Source: Glandiceps talaboti (Eukaryota; Hemichordata; Enteropneusta; Spengelidae). Taken from it: DNA of 64,000 nucleotides. A program made the translations under genes and the position numbers. Shown in pieces: positions 54,259 to 64,000 of this stretch. Below the pieces are notes generated by a model. It had not been told where the DNA came from. It made no database searches and was given only the letters and a program-made list of their open reading frames with translations. Position 1 is the stretch's first letter, and each line of letters opens with the position of its first letter. The stretch covers positions 20,133,342-20,197,341 of the forward strand of contig NC_135549.1 of the NCBI RefSeq assembly GCF_964340395.1, in the 5' to 3' direction.

Positions 54259-57200
54259 TGGCGTTTCATCTTTAAGATTTGTAGCATTGAATTTGGTTGT
54301 AACAAATGTGTCAACAAGTTGTGTACATTGGAATATCAATACATTTAAACATCTCAAAGATTTGAAAACCAGTTTCAAACTAGACTACTACTATGACAGC
54401 TGAGAAAATACGAGGTTTGTGTTGTTTTTTCCCCCAAGATATCTAAACACCTTCAGGTTGAATTTTCTAGACGAGTAGACGCAAAGAAAGGAGGGGTATA
54501 AAGAAACTAATGATTGACAAACACAATACCAACCCAAAGCAAAAGTAATCACAAGTTAATTGTACTTGTTCATTTAAATTAAGGTATGACGTCATCGCCC
54601 AATAGCAAAGAAGCATAATAAGTGTTCCAGAAGAAAGGACATTTTACGATATGGCTCAGATATACATGTAAAACACTAAATATTCATGATCGACTATTAT
54701 ATACATACATTTAGAACGATCGATGGAAATTGCGATGTATGTAGAATTTGAGTTTGAGGGCGGTAATTGGTTATATTAATGTGAGCTGTCCACGTAGAGA
54801 GTCGGCTGGGAACTGGGAAGGAGCGTGCTTGGTTAATTCATCAAGGTACTTAATTAGCAACGGATTTACGTAACCAGTTGTATTTATACTCCTGACGGAA
54901 AGCGAAGGGGGCTTTTCGCTTTCGGACAAAAGAGTGTTTGGACAAGGACTGGTTGCTGGTTGTGATATCATTAGTTGTATGCAATTGGACTCGTTCATAT
55001 TCTCTTGAAGTTGAAGTACGAACCACATCGCCTTACCGCCTTGGACTAGATTAAAGTGAAGTAATCTTGTAGACCGAAGTGGCAAAATATTTGTAAGTAG
55101 AGACATATTTTCAGTATTTAGTAAACTTGACAGCGAACGGACTAGTGTTTAACACTGTGCGTTTCTGATGATGACGGGTATGTGGAACGGGATAACGTGC
55201 GCTATAGACACTCGTACACCTTTGATAATCCATGCCTTTGATACCGTAGCTATTGTCGAGGAATTACTGACTAGTTGCACGAAGTCCGATAAATGTGATG
55301 CTTCAGTTTCATTGTAAACCCTTCTTGGAGACGAGAAATTTCGTGTTCTCGATAGCAAAAAAATAGATGAAATAAGAAGGTACGATGTTCGTGACTGTGT
55401 ACAGGGAGAGACTGAAATGGTTATATTTCATAGATGAGTTAAATGTTGCGCACGTACCGTGGTCTCGAAACTGAAACACGGGTAGTTTTTTTTGCAAGAC
55501 TGTGCAGTAGAGCCATTAATAAACCTCACCTAGAACAAATAAGTGTCCAAGTTTCCATCAGAAATTCTGAAGCTTCTCCAAATAAAGCAAACTGTTCATA
55601 TATGTCTAAGGAAAAATAACAGTAACTCTAATATACAGATTTTTAGATATAGATTACGTCTGTTCTGTGAGTTTGTTTACCTCATGCTGTTGTATATATA
55701 CTTGTCAAACCATTGTTAGGCTCACAGTCTTGTGGTCGTGCTCTGTTGTGTATGCAGACCGTAGGTTTACCACGGATATGATTTTGTTGGAGAAATACTT
55801 ATAGTTCTGTATCCGTGTTTTAAACATGCATGGTATGCGGAATACCAAATGTACGACTGAAGATAAATGTAATATTTGTCGTAAAATGTTGGTTGGTTTT
55901 ACCCCAGCATGGAAATTTAAAAGCTTGTACACACAGGTACTGAGTCGAATAAAAATGGTCGGTTCTCTGTAGTATAATACTAGTACGACTTAATTAGTCA
56001 GCAGACAGACACGTTTCCTGGATTAACGAATCATATTTATCGGGTTGTTTTATTGCTAATTTAAATGAGTACAATTATATTACATTACACATTTGTCACT
56101 GCATGCACACACGTCTTTATATCTTTAGCGAATTCGTTATTTTTATCGCCAATGTAACAGTAACGAGCTCGGACTGAGTTGCTAAACTAGTCACGACCGT
56201 AACTGCTCTAACTGTTTTATCCGTTTTCGATCATGCGAATATTCACAATTACGATACGAAATCCTCACTTGCAGCAGTGTTTCCATTACACACTGAATTA
56301 CTTCGTCATTAGGAGATATGATCGCCGTGTGGCATATTCTTTAGAGTAGGGCATCTGTCAGGTGAAAGAGCCTCTGACTTTCATGTAAATGAACAGGGGA
56401 TAGATCACATGTAATACGCTTTTCTCTATCTTATATTGAGTATATTGATTTTTAGGGATGTTTTTTTTTTCTTGAGGCGGCAAACCATTATAACCGTTAT
56501 TGTTTTTGGAAACATAAGCCTTTAGGATAATAAAGTTGTATTTTGTGATTATTTCATCGATTTAATGTCTTATATATGCAATCAATGGTTACACATTTAT
56601 AAACTTATCGCAATTATTTTTTTTTCTTTTATCAGAAAATTGCGAATAAGGTTTTGCTTTTTAGATGATTGCTGAAAACCGTGAGATTTTCTATCATGGT
56701 TTTCTGGTTGCTGTGATACTGCATCAAACCGGTGGTCTAATAGGTAGCATTGAATAAGAGATGACGTATGCAAATTTAATTTCAGTTGTAGACTACGTCA
56801 TGAAAACTGAGTGTCTAGCTTGTTTCACCTACACTATCGTTCTATTAAACTACTCCTCGCTGTGTTGTGTGAGTATCTCAGTTGGTATTTCACGTCGCGT
56901 ATTGCCCTTGTACGTACACGATCATCACCATTCCGGCGCCTGACGCCTTCACGATTCCTGAACAATTAGAGCGGACAAGCGGGGATCATAATTAGAACGG
57001 ATTGCATTGGTATGAAAAGTAAATAGTGTACCGGTTAAGCACACCGTGGTCTTATCTTATCTAGAATTATCTCATGCATGCTGAGTTCCGCGAAGAGGGA
57101 AAGACATGACGTTTTAATTTTTCGCGTAACATACAACAGCTTTTGTTTTACGTTCATGGGAAGTCGAGGTTTACGGTATTTTACCGATATCACTCTCAAT

Positions 57201-57381
57201 TGCAAATAGGGGTGTTTGCCCCTATCAACTTCAACTGGTCGCTAAGAAAGCAAATTAAATTTTACAGACCCCTCATGGACACTTGCCAGTGAGTGCATCA
57301 GGTGGTTCATGTTTATGTAAGATACTGTCTGGGTCAAATAAATTAGTTTGGTACTTAACAAATAATAACCTTCCCTTTTCT
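54259..57381. other. Upstream region / probable 5' intron of the GPCR gene
   Basis: No coding domain was recognised. The splice acceptor at 57402 requires a donor and a 5' exon somewhere upstream; I could not identify them by eye. The 111-codon minus-strand frame at 54,771-55,106 lacks any motif. Confidence 0.5.
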
Positions 57382-57402
57382 ATGTCTCTCTCTTGCTTAC
57401 AG
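57382..57402 (+). other. 3' splice acceptor upstream of the GPCR exon
   Basis: A long pyrimidine-rich tract (about 57371-57398) ends in TTACAG at 57397-57402, and the receptor ATG follows 34 bases later. This is a textbook 3' splice site. It implies that the receptor coding exon is preceded by an intron in the 5' untranslated region and that the promoter lies upstream, perhaps outside the stretch I can interpret. Confidence 0.7.
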
Positions 57403-57436
57403 GCATCTCACATTCTCAGGGGAGATAACAACAAAG

Positions 57437-58528
57437 ATGACGACGGCAGTGACTTTACAGATGCCTAACACAACTATTGTAGATTGTGGTGGTAATTCGT
57501 CCGATGCGTGTGTTGTTCAGCCATCAAGACCAGTATGTCCGTTTGCCGATGAAGACGTTATGTTTATATTCTACGCAGTATCCTGTGCCATTGCCCTGTT
57601 TGGAAATCTAACATTCTTGGTCGTTGTTATTAAAGTCAAGTCCATGAGAACGATGCCCAATTTCTTCTTCATCAACTTGTCAGTGGCAGATACATTATTC
57701 ATGGTCTACTATACCGTGTTCCTGACAGCTAAGAAGTTGATGATCATGCCCATTTTGATGTTTCATGCCAAAGGAGGTAATGCTATTACCGATGTCGGAT
57801 TCTGTGTGTCTATGCTAACAGTTGCTTTGATCAGCTTAAATCGTTACATCGCAATATGTTACCCGTTCAAAGCTGAGAAACTGAAACTGCAGAGTACATC
57901 GCGAGTTATTGCCTCTATTGCTGGGGTGTGGGTCTTTGGTATCGCTCTTGCCATTTTCGATGCTCTGATATACAGCAGTAATCAACAGAAAACTCTCTTC
58001 ACCGTATTGATCATCCTCTTGTTCATCTCCATCACACTCTCTATCGTTGTTGTGGTGACAACCTATCTGGTCATCGCCAAAAAGATGCTGAACAAAAAAC
58101 CCCGCTATGCGCCGGCTGGATGTAACAGTAACTCCCGTATATCTGAAGAGTTTCATGTCTTACTTCTTTGCGTAGCGATCACTGTGATATTCTTCATCAG
58201 TGCCTCTCCTATGGCGAGCGTGTACATCGTTGTTTTCTTCTCGACAATACTCGGGGATTCGCCAATTGATCGTAACCGACTGGCCTGTCTGGCTTACGTC
58301 GCCAACCTTATGCTCTCCCTTCATTTTACTCTCAATCCTATACTCTACAACATTGGTAGCAGGAATCACAGGGCGGCGTTCAGCAAAGTGTTCTGTTTCC
58401 GAAGGCCGAAGATTCTGCGAAGACGTAACTCAAACACTCGTGAACCCTCACCCATTAATTCATCGAACATTAGCATGACTATGTCGACGTATGCTGAAAA
58501 GTCAGTGGTCTTAAACAACCACTGTTGA
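57437..58528 (+). CDS. Class A (rhodopsin-family) orphan G-protein-coupled receptor, intronless coding exon
   Basis: A 363-residue seven-helix receptor expected at the plasma membrane. Visible marks: N-terminal sequons N11 and N20; TM1 about 42-65 with GN at 56-57; TM2 about 73-97 with LSVAD (D85); TM3 about 118-141 ending NRY (135-137) in place of DRY; TM4 about 155-178 with W165; TM5 about 186-213; TM6 about 240-268 with P258; TM7 about 282-305 with NPILY (300-304); helix 8 to about 320 with a possible palmitoyl Cys320, then a basic stretch (327-330) and a Ser/Thr-rich tail. Oddities: the position 25 residues before R136 is Ala111, not the usual Cys; extracellular loop 2 is very short and has no Cys; TM5 has no Pro; CWxP reads SASP. 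C34 and C284 could form an alternative N-terminus-to-ECL3 bridge. These absences recall the MECA group; ligand unknown. Start chosen: first ATG after a strong splice acceptor, with A at -3. Receptor identity is firm, subfamily is inference. Confidence 0.93.
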   Translation: MTTAVTLQMPNTTIVDCGGNSSDACVVQPSRPVCPFADEDVMFIFYAVSCAIALFGNLTFLVVVIKVKSMRTMPNFFFINLSVADTLFMVYYTVFLTAKKLMIMPILMFHAKGGNAITDVGFCVSMLTVALISLNRYIAICYPFKAEKLKLQSTSRVIASIAGVWVFGIALAIFDALIYSSNQQKTLFTVLIILLFISITLSIVVVVTTYLVIAKKMLNKKPRYAPAGCNSNSRISEEFHVLLLCVAITVIFFISASPMASVYIVVFFSTILGDSPIDRNRLACLAYVANLMLSLHFTLNPILYNIGSRNHRAAFSKVFCFRRPKILRRRNSNTREPSPINSSNISMTMSTYAEKSVVLNNHC

Positions 58529-58596
58529 ACAGAAATGTAAACCTTCCTGGCTACAGTTGAACACCTGACTGGTAAACAAGCCAGACACTAAATATA

Positions 58597-58659
<63 letters not shown>

Positions 58660-58820
58660 ACGAACGTCAGTCCATTCAGCAACAATTTTAGAAATATCTA
58701 GTGATAAACACTGCCATCAAACCAAATATTGCAATGGCTTACCGACCCAAACTATAAAATAGATCAGTTCATTGGAACATAAACTAAAAGTGTACAATAA
58801 ATTTCCTTTACAATTTATAT
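58529..58820 (+). other. GPCR 3' UTR with AATAAA poly(A) signal
   Basis: After the stop codon at 58526-58528 comes a (GT)n tract (58599-58658) and then a canonical AATAAA at 58796-58801. The roughly 290-base 3' UTR length is an inference from that hexamer; a second, more distal site cannot be excluded. Confidence 0.55.
58599..58658 (+). repeat. (GT)n microsatellite in the GPCR 3' UTR
   Basis: Sixty bases of uninterrupted GT (about 30 units) begin about 70 bases after the receptor stop codon. It is probably transcribed with the receptor mRNA and likely to vary in length between individuals. Confidence 0.97.
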
Positions 58821-59785
58821 GCTTGAAAACATAAAGCGCAACAGAAATCGCGATTGATCGAGCGGGGCGAGGGTGTTGTGTGCAGTGTTTTACAGGCTAG
58901 GTCGATTGGAGTCATGATGGTGTATTCCTGTATTACCAAACGTAAAGGTTTACGAGTTCTTTGCTCATTCTCAATGGCTTTCTTCTACTGCCAAAACAAA
59001 CAATGCTTCGGGACTGATAGCAATGACGCTATAAAAAAAACTTAATCGATGACTGTAACACGAGCCAGGAGCTCACATTGAAAATAATAACTTTACTGGT
59101 GACCTATTTGAATATACCAGGTGAAATTGACGCACAAAACCTGCAATTTAGCATTTATTATAGAATACATACATTTCAATAATAACTTAATTATATGTAC
59201 ATTTGTAAGGTCACTAATATTTCCACTGTATTATATATACATATATATTCTGAATGTTCTTCTTCAGTGAAATGGGTGCAAGGTAAAGCCACTTCTACAA
59301 GTTCTACCGGTGAGATGTGTATGGTATGCTCCTTTCGCCTTGAATTCTAAGTAACATTCCACGCGTGTAAACTCTTTATAGTATACAATGTATATTGGTT
59401 ATATATAATTATGTAAAAAGTGTTATTTTTCAAAAATAAATATATAGACAAATTGTTCATGCATGCATTACGTGATATTTTCTGAAGATTAGGAACAGTA
59501 CCGTCACCACAATAAAAATGTATTACATTGTATATATAGTCAACTTTTTATCATACATCTTAATTTTGATTAAAGCTTCAGGATGATCTCGGTATTGTTG
59601 CGTACCAGAAATTGCCATTAATTTACTCCAGGTTGTGAGAACTAAAATATAATCCACTATCCTATATTCTACTTGTTTACACAAAAGTATTGTTTTAATG
59701 CACTCGTTATTTTGTCCTTTTTTAAGCCAAATACACACACACGTATACATACATACATACATACATACATACATACATACATACA

Positions 59786-59816
<31 letters not shown>

Positions 59817-60987
59817 GTATATGTGTAACACATGCGCACACACACGATATACGAGTATTAATTCAATACTTAAGTCATCGTATATAAGCATATACGTGGA
59901 AGAACTCAAAGCATTAGTTACATACAAACATTTCATCAGTTATACATTCGTATACTATAAAAGCTATCCAACCGTAGTACAATTAAATTGAAATATCTAT
60001 ATAAAACCCCATTACATACATTTTCATGTCAGGTTTTTTTCTGTTGAATGTGTTTACTCAGTATGTTAATGTCCCTATTATAATGTAACTAACTACATTT
60101 GAAATAGTTTTCACTTCATTAACTTTAACGATTGTTCACTTTGTATATGCATTTATAGCGGTGTAAACTGTTGTTACTGAGTGATACTCGCCCAACGCAA
60201 TCGTCCGTGCTTTAATAGTGATACGTAGAATGCACAATTTAATGAGAATGAAATACATCGTTGTTTTTGAGGGATTTATTGTAAACACAGACCAGAACAA
60301 ATTGTTGTGTTTCTCGTGTCCGCGTACGTCACCTGAGATAGGGCGTTTCATAGGTTCTTTTTTTAATATCATTAAAATTTTATCTATAACATTCAAAGCC
60401 GTGAAACACTCCAACCGCAGCACACATTCCATGCTACTGCGATGCATTTGCAATCATCTGTTCCATACTTGTGATGCATTTCCCAATCGTCTATTCTACA
60501 GACATTTTGCAAATTCTGATACATCTCTTGACACTGGGGAAAAGGCTACAGAATTCGACTTGCACGTTTTTTTTCGAACAGCTATCAAAAGTAATTGTGT
60601 CTCAAGCAGCATAGAAAGACACTAACTGTGAATGAACAGTGGGTAGGACTTGTATGTAATCTGCGATCTCAAAATGAAGATTTAAAAAAATCAAATAAAA
60701 TAAAATCGCAATATTTTTGAATTTGCTTTCCAGGCACGAGAAACAAAACAGTTTGCTTTGCCTAATAGTATTCAGCTACACAGTTTATCTCGACCACGAT
60801 TTAATGAATTTTAAAACCAACATATAACTCATTAAAGCTTCTATATATTCAAGTTTATTTAAATGTTCTGCAAGCACTTTACAATGCCAAGTGAATGACA
60901 GTATGAAATGTACATATTAAAAGGGGCAGGAAACCTATTGTGAATTAACTGCGCTTAATGAAAACAAAAACAAATGGAGGATAACCG
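58821..60987. other. No gene recognised apart from (CATA)n
   Basis: The longest non-repetitive frame here (60,218-60,625, 135 codons) overlaps an equally open opposite-strand frame and has no recognisable domain. Confidence 0.55.
59731..59815. repeat. (CATA)n microsatellite
   Basis: A short CA run and then about 18 CATA units. Confidence 0.97.
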
Positions 60988-61258
60988 AGGTAAAATGCGT
61001 TGGTTTCGTTCACTTTCACTTATCAGTACGGAGCTGGCAACGATCAGAACGTAGGCGGAAGTGACGTATGGGTCTTGTTCGGCAACTTCCTCTAAACGTT
61101 GTGTTTACTGTTTCTATTGTTACAGTACGACAAAAGCAGTCGTCAATATGTTTGAAGGTGGTTTTCTAAAAAGGTATGTACGTCACTTCCGCCTAAGATG
61201 TTATCAGTGCCACCTCTGCAGTGATAAGTGAAAGCGGATGAAAACAACACATTTTAAC
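60988..61258. mobile_element. MITE with about 80-base terminal inverted repeats, family M4
   Basis: The left arm (GGTAAAATGCGTTGG... to GGCGGAAGTGACGTA at 61053-61067) and the inverted right arm (from TACGTCACTTCCGCC at 61179-61193 to CATTTTAACC) match imperfectly for about 80 bases. Both arms share the TTTCACTTATCA phrase. The roughly 110-base centre has no coding content. The target duplication is not clear. Confidence 0.82.
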
Positions 61259-62735
61259 CGATATACGTATATTTGTTGTAACGATGACTTGAAAAGCAAA
61301 CTTTTATTTTTATATAACAACAAATGTAGAAGAAGTAAAGGAGTTCATCGGAAAGTTTTTAGCTATCGCCTTCCTTCCTTCTTTCCTTCCGGACGGATTT
61401 CAATCCATGGAAGTTCAGGTGAATCTGAATATCTGTTAACATAACACTATTGAGGATTGATATCTTTATCTTTATGACATGTAGATTTCTTCCTAGGATC
61501 CATTTCATCTGAAATGTAATTTCAGTTTATGTTTAAAGTAAAATGCGATACATGTGTCCACTATATGTGTTGTCATCACTGAGTGCTCTAGAATGAATCT
61601 GTGAAGTATCAAAATTATGCACTTTACACACTTATACATGTACTATCAATTACTCTTGCATACAGTTTTTTTAAATAGACATGTTATAACATTCTAAAAA
61701 TAAACACTTACTCAACATATCATTTCGTTTCATATTCTTACATGTAATCGACGGCGTTTTCGCTGTATAACTGTCTTAGGGTACGGTATGCCTTTGTGGA
61801 GCAATTTCCTTGACAATCAATGTTGTTGTTTTTTTTACATCTCTCCAAACTATGAAAGCTTGTCTTGGTCCTTTCGAAATAGTAAACGACATTTGAGGGT
61901 TCACAGTCGTATTTCCAAGAAGAAGAAAAAAGTAACACAGCATTTGGCAGCCATTAATTTTGATATCAATTTGAAATATGTACGGTGCCACCTGATTTGT
62001 TGTCTTGATTTTAATCGAAAATTGAGTTGAGGATTTCTTGAACAAAGTACAAGCGAAAATTTAATATTTTTATTTCTGATGAGGCATATATACTACGTTA
62101 AACTATATTACATGATTGCACGTGTCAACACATGCGCAAAACGCCCATTGGAACGTGAGTTCGTAAAAAAAAACTACAATTGTAAACATATTCATTATAT
62201 AGAATTAAATCGATCTTGAGAAATCTTTCTATTAATAATTATATAATAAATGTCAATACAATTTAGATAGTTTTCCTCATTTTATATATTTTTTTTTTTC
62301 AATTGATATATAGCTTTAGGACCAAAGTAAAGCTAGTCGGATTTTTGAAATAATCGATATAGTGTGGGCTTGATTCGTCACGACTCGGTTAATTCAGATA
62401 ATTACAGCTATCCATCCAATGTCTGATAATTATATTTCTTGAATATACTTGGGGCCGGGGGATGTTAAGCCTTATAGAGTTAGGCTTGTGTACATTTGTT
62501 ATTGAATTTGCTGATCTATATGAGCATAATTTAGTGTGTTTTGCCCGGAACTATTATTTGCCTCTATCATATGACGCACACCAAGGACAGGGAAAGTAAA
62601 GACAACCCAACTTATACAGTACACGGCATAACCATGCACATGTATACTGCGTGTTACGTGTATATCATGTATATAGTTATACACAGACAGATACATACAT
62701 ACATACATACATACATACATACATACATACATACA

Positions 62736-62769
<34 letters not shown>

Positions 62770-64000
62770 CATACACACACACACACATACATACATACAT
62801 ACATACATACATACATACATACATACATACATACATACATACATACATACATACATACATACACATGTACATACACACACATGTGCATTTGTGTATATTT
62901 GTGTGTCTGTGTGTTATTTTAAATAAGGAGGTTGTTTGATGTCTGTGACTGACCCAAACACAGGGAGAGCACTAGTGTTATACAGACTTGATGGGTAGGT
63001 TGCATCACTCATCCGTGTCTGACTCACAAGACGAGTGCGAATTTGGAAGGATTCCTGGAGTAATGACTCGAACAGTCGGGGATGATTAATCACACGGAGC
63101 CTGCAGGTGTTATGTTTGCCAGGCCTGGACAACTCCGGGGTAGTCTGTGGGCTGAAAGGTAAAAATTGACAGTTCCACAGCAAAGTGGCAGGAAGTGTGC
63201 AACATAGCCCTGTCACGTAGTCCCAGTCAAACCTGAATAATTTTCTGTAGAAATGAGTGATTGTGTATGACTGTCTGTATATGTCTGCATAGGAAGAAAA
63301 TCGTTGGGAGCAATTCCCAGCAAGAAAACAACAAAAAACACCATTTTTGTTTTCAAACATCGACGTTTACAAGTTATTACATGTACTATATGTACGTATG
63401 ATTTTTCCAAAGATGTCTTTGACTACTGAGATTTTCCTGTCTGCACATAATATGCCATGAAAACTAGCACACGACTCCCTTTCCTCACTTGAAAAGAGAC
63501 CTCCTTACTACAATTTGTTTTCAAATGCTAGCAAATTTGTCGGCGAAGGTCGTTTGCAGTAACATTATCCACAGCATACGAAACATGAACGCTTGTGAAA
63601 TACTAGTGATGAAACCTAAACATGTACAACAAACAACTACACACAGATTTATGGAGATAAATTTAAGATTAATCGGTCATTCAAATCTTACTCCAAATAA
63701 TACTTTATCTTGAACACTTTTAGAAATGTGAGTTTTTGGCGTGGGTGTGGAGATATTGAGAGATTGTTGAAATATTGCTTTCACTAAGTGAGTACGTTAC
63801 TGAGCCACGTCAGAATAGATGTAGCATTGTCCCTATCTCAACATCGTCTTTCTACTTATTATAACGCGTCTATTCAACACGTTTTGCGACTTTCGAGTTA
63901 TTGAAGAGTGATAAAATCGGTTTAAATGGGGATTTCATAGGTGTTGTTATTTCACTAGAAGTAAACTCTTAACACGTCTTGCTAGTTTATCAGATTATTA
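61259..64000. other. No confirmed gene; possible exon near 62.94-63.17 kb
   Basis: On the minus strand a pyrimidine-rich tract ends in TTTCAG at about 63157, followed by 77 open codons in a GC-richer patch down to about 62,926. This could be an exon, but no family is recognisable. Confidence 0.45.
62690..62881. repeat. (ATAC)n microsatellite with CA centre
   Basis: About 190 bases of ATAC units interrupted once by a CA run near 62773-62786. It closely resembles the tract at 59.7 kb. Confidence 0.97.

Noticed and set aside
57836-58369. Minus-strand frames under the GPCR
   Set aside because: Antisense shadows of the receptor exon.
60136-60625. Overlapping 105- and 135-codon frames on opposite strands
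   Set aside because: No domain, no splice or start context, and both strands are equally open.
62499-62939. Open frames of 67-132 codons on both strands
   Set aside because: Products of the (ATAC)n tract, not genes.

Overview
The window is animal nuclear DNA, most likely from a marine invertebrate. The evidence is a long AT-rich, gene-poor background, dozens of microsatellites, tRNA-derived SINE heads, several families of miniature inverted-repeat elements, a hammerhead ribozyme of the kind carried by Penelope-like retroelements, and one class A GPCR coding exon with a clean 3' splice site and a poly(A) signal. I cannot fix the phylum from sequence alone. The repeat mix would suit a cephalochordate, hemichordate or lophotrochozoan; that is inference. 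No bacterial, organellar or viral gene was seen. || Layout: 1-7,000 is mostly featureless, with a diverged tandem duplication near 4.8-5.0 kb and two weak candidate exons at 5.3-5.9 kb. At 7.0-7.6, 39.4-40.3 and 50.2-50.6 kb lie three copies of one tandemly organised repeat ending in a CA/CAGA microsatellite and, in two copies, a short 3' hairpin. At 9.1-9.65 kb three long (TA)n tracts enclose a strong type I hammerhead ribozyme on the minus strand. At 11.8-13.1 kb are decayed retroelement traces: a possible endonuclease fragment on the plus strand and a possible Penelope-like fragment on the minus strand. At 14.6, 16.6-16.8, 24.7-25.0, 36.7, 48.5-48.96, 59.7 and 62.7 kb are large simple repeats. 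At 26.0-27.1 and 41.7-43.1 kb are two copies of a roughly 1.05-1.35 kb non-autonomous DNA-transposon-like family with inverted ends and repeated subterminal motifs. The first carries a tRNA-like SINE head, the second two extra hairpins. Smaller MITE-like elements lie at 46.3-46.7 kb (with a half copy at 21.1 kb), 53.87-54.25 kb and 60.99-61.26 kb. A SINE lies at 49.2-49.4 kb. || The only gene I can defend is at 57,437-58,528: a 363-residue orphan rhodopsin-family receptor encoded in one exon. It lacks several hallmark residues (Cys3.25, the extracellular-loop-2 Cys, Pro5.50, the Trp of CWxP). This combination recalls the MECA group (melanocortin, lysophospholipid, cannabinoid receptors). Its exon begins at a strong 3' splice acceptor, so at least one 5' untranslated exon should lie upstream. 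A (GT)n tract sits in the 3' UTR. || There is no operon-like or defence-like cluster. The most unusual items are the hammerhead embedded in (TA)n, a degenerate hammerhead-like motif at 30.9 kb, the shared repeat families, the 85-bp near-perfect palindrome at 39.85 kb, and the atypical receptor.
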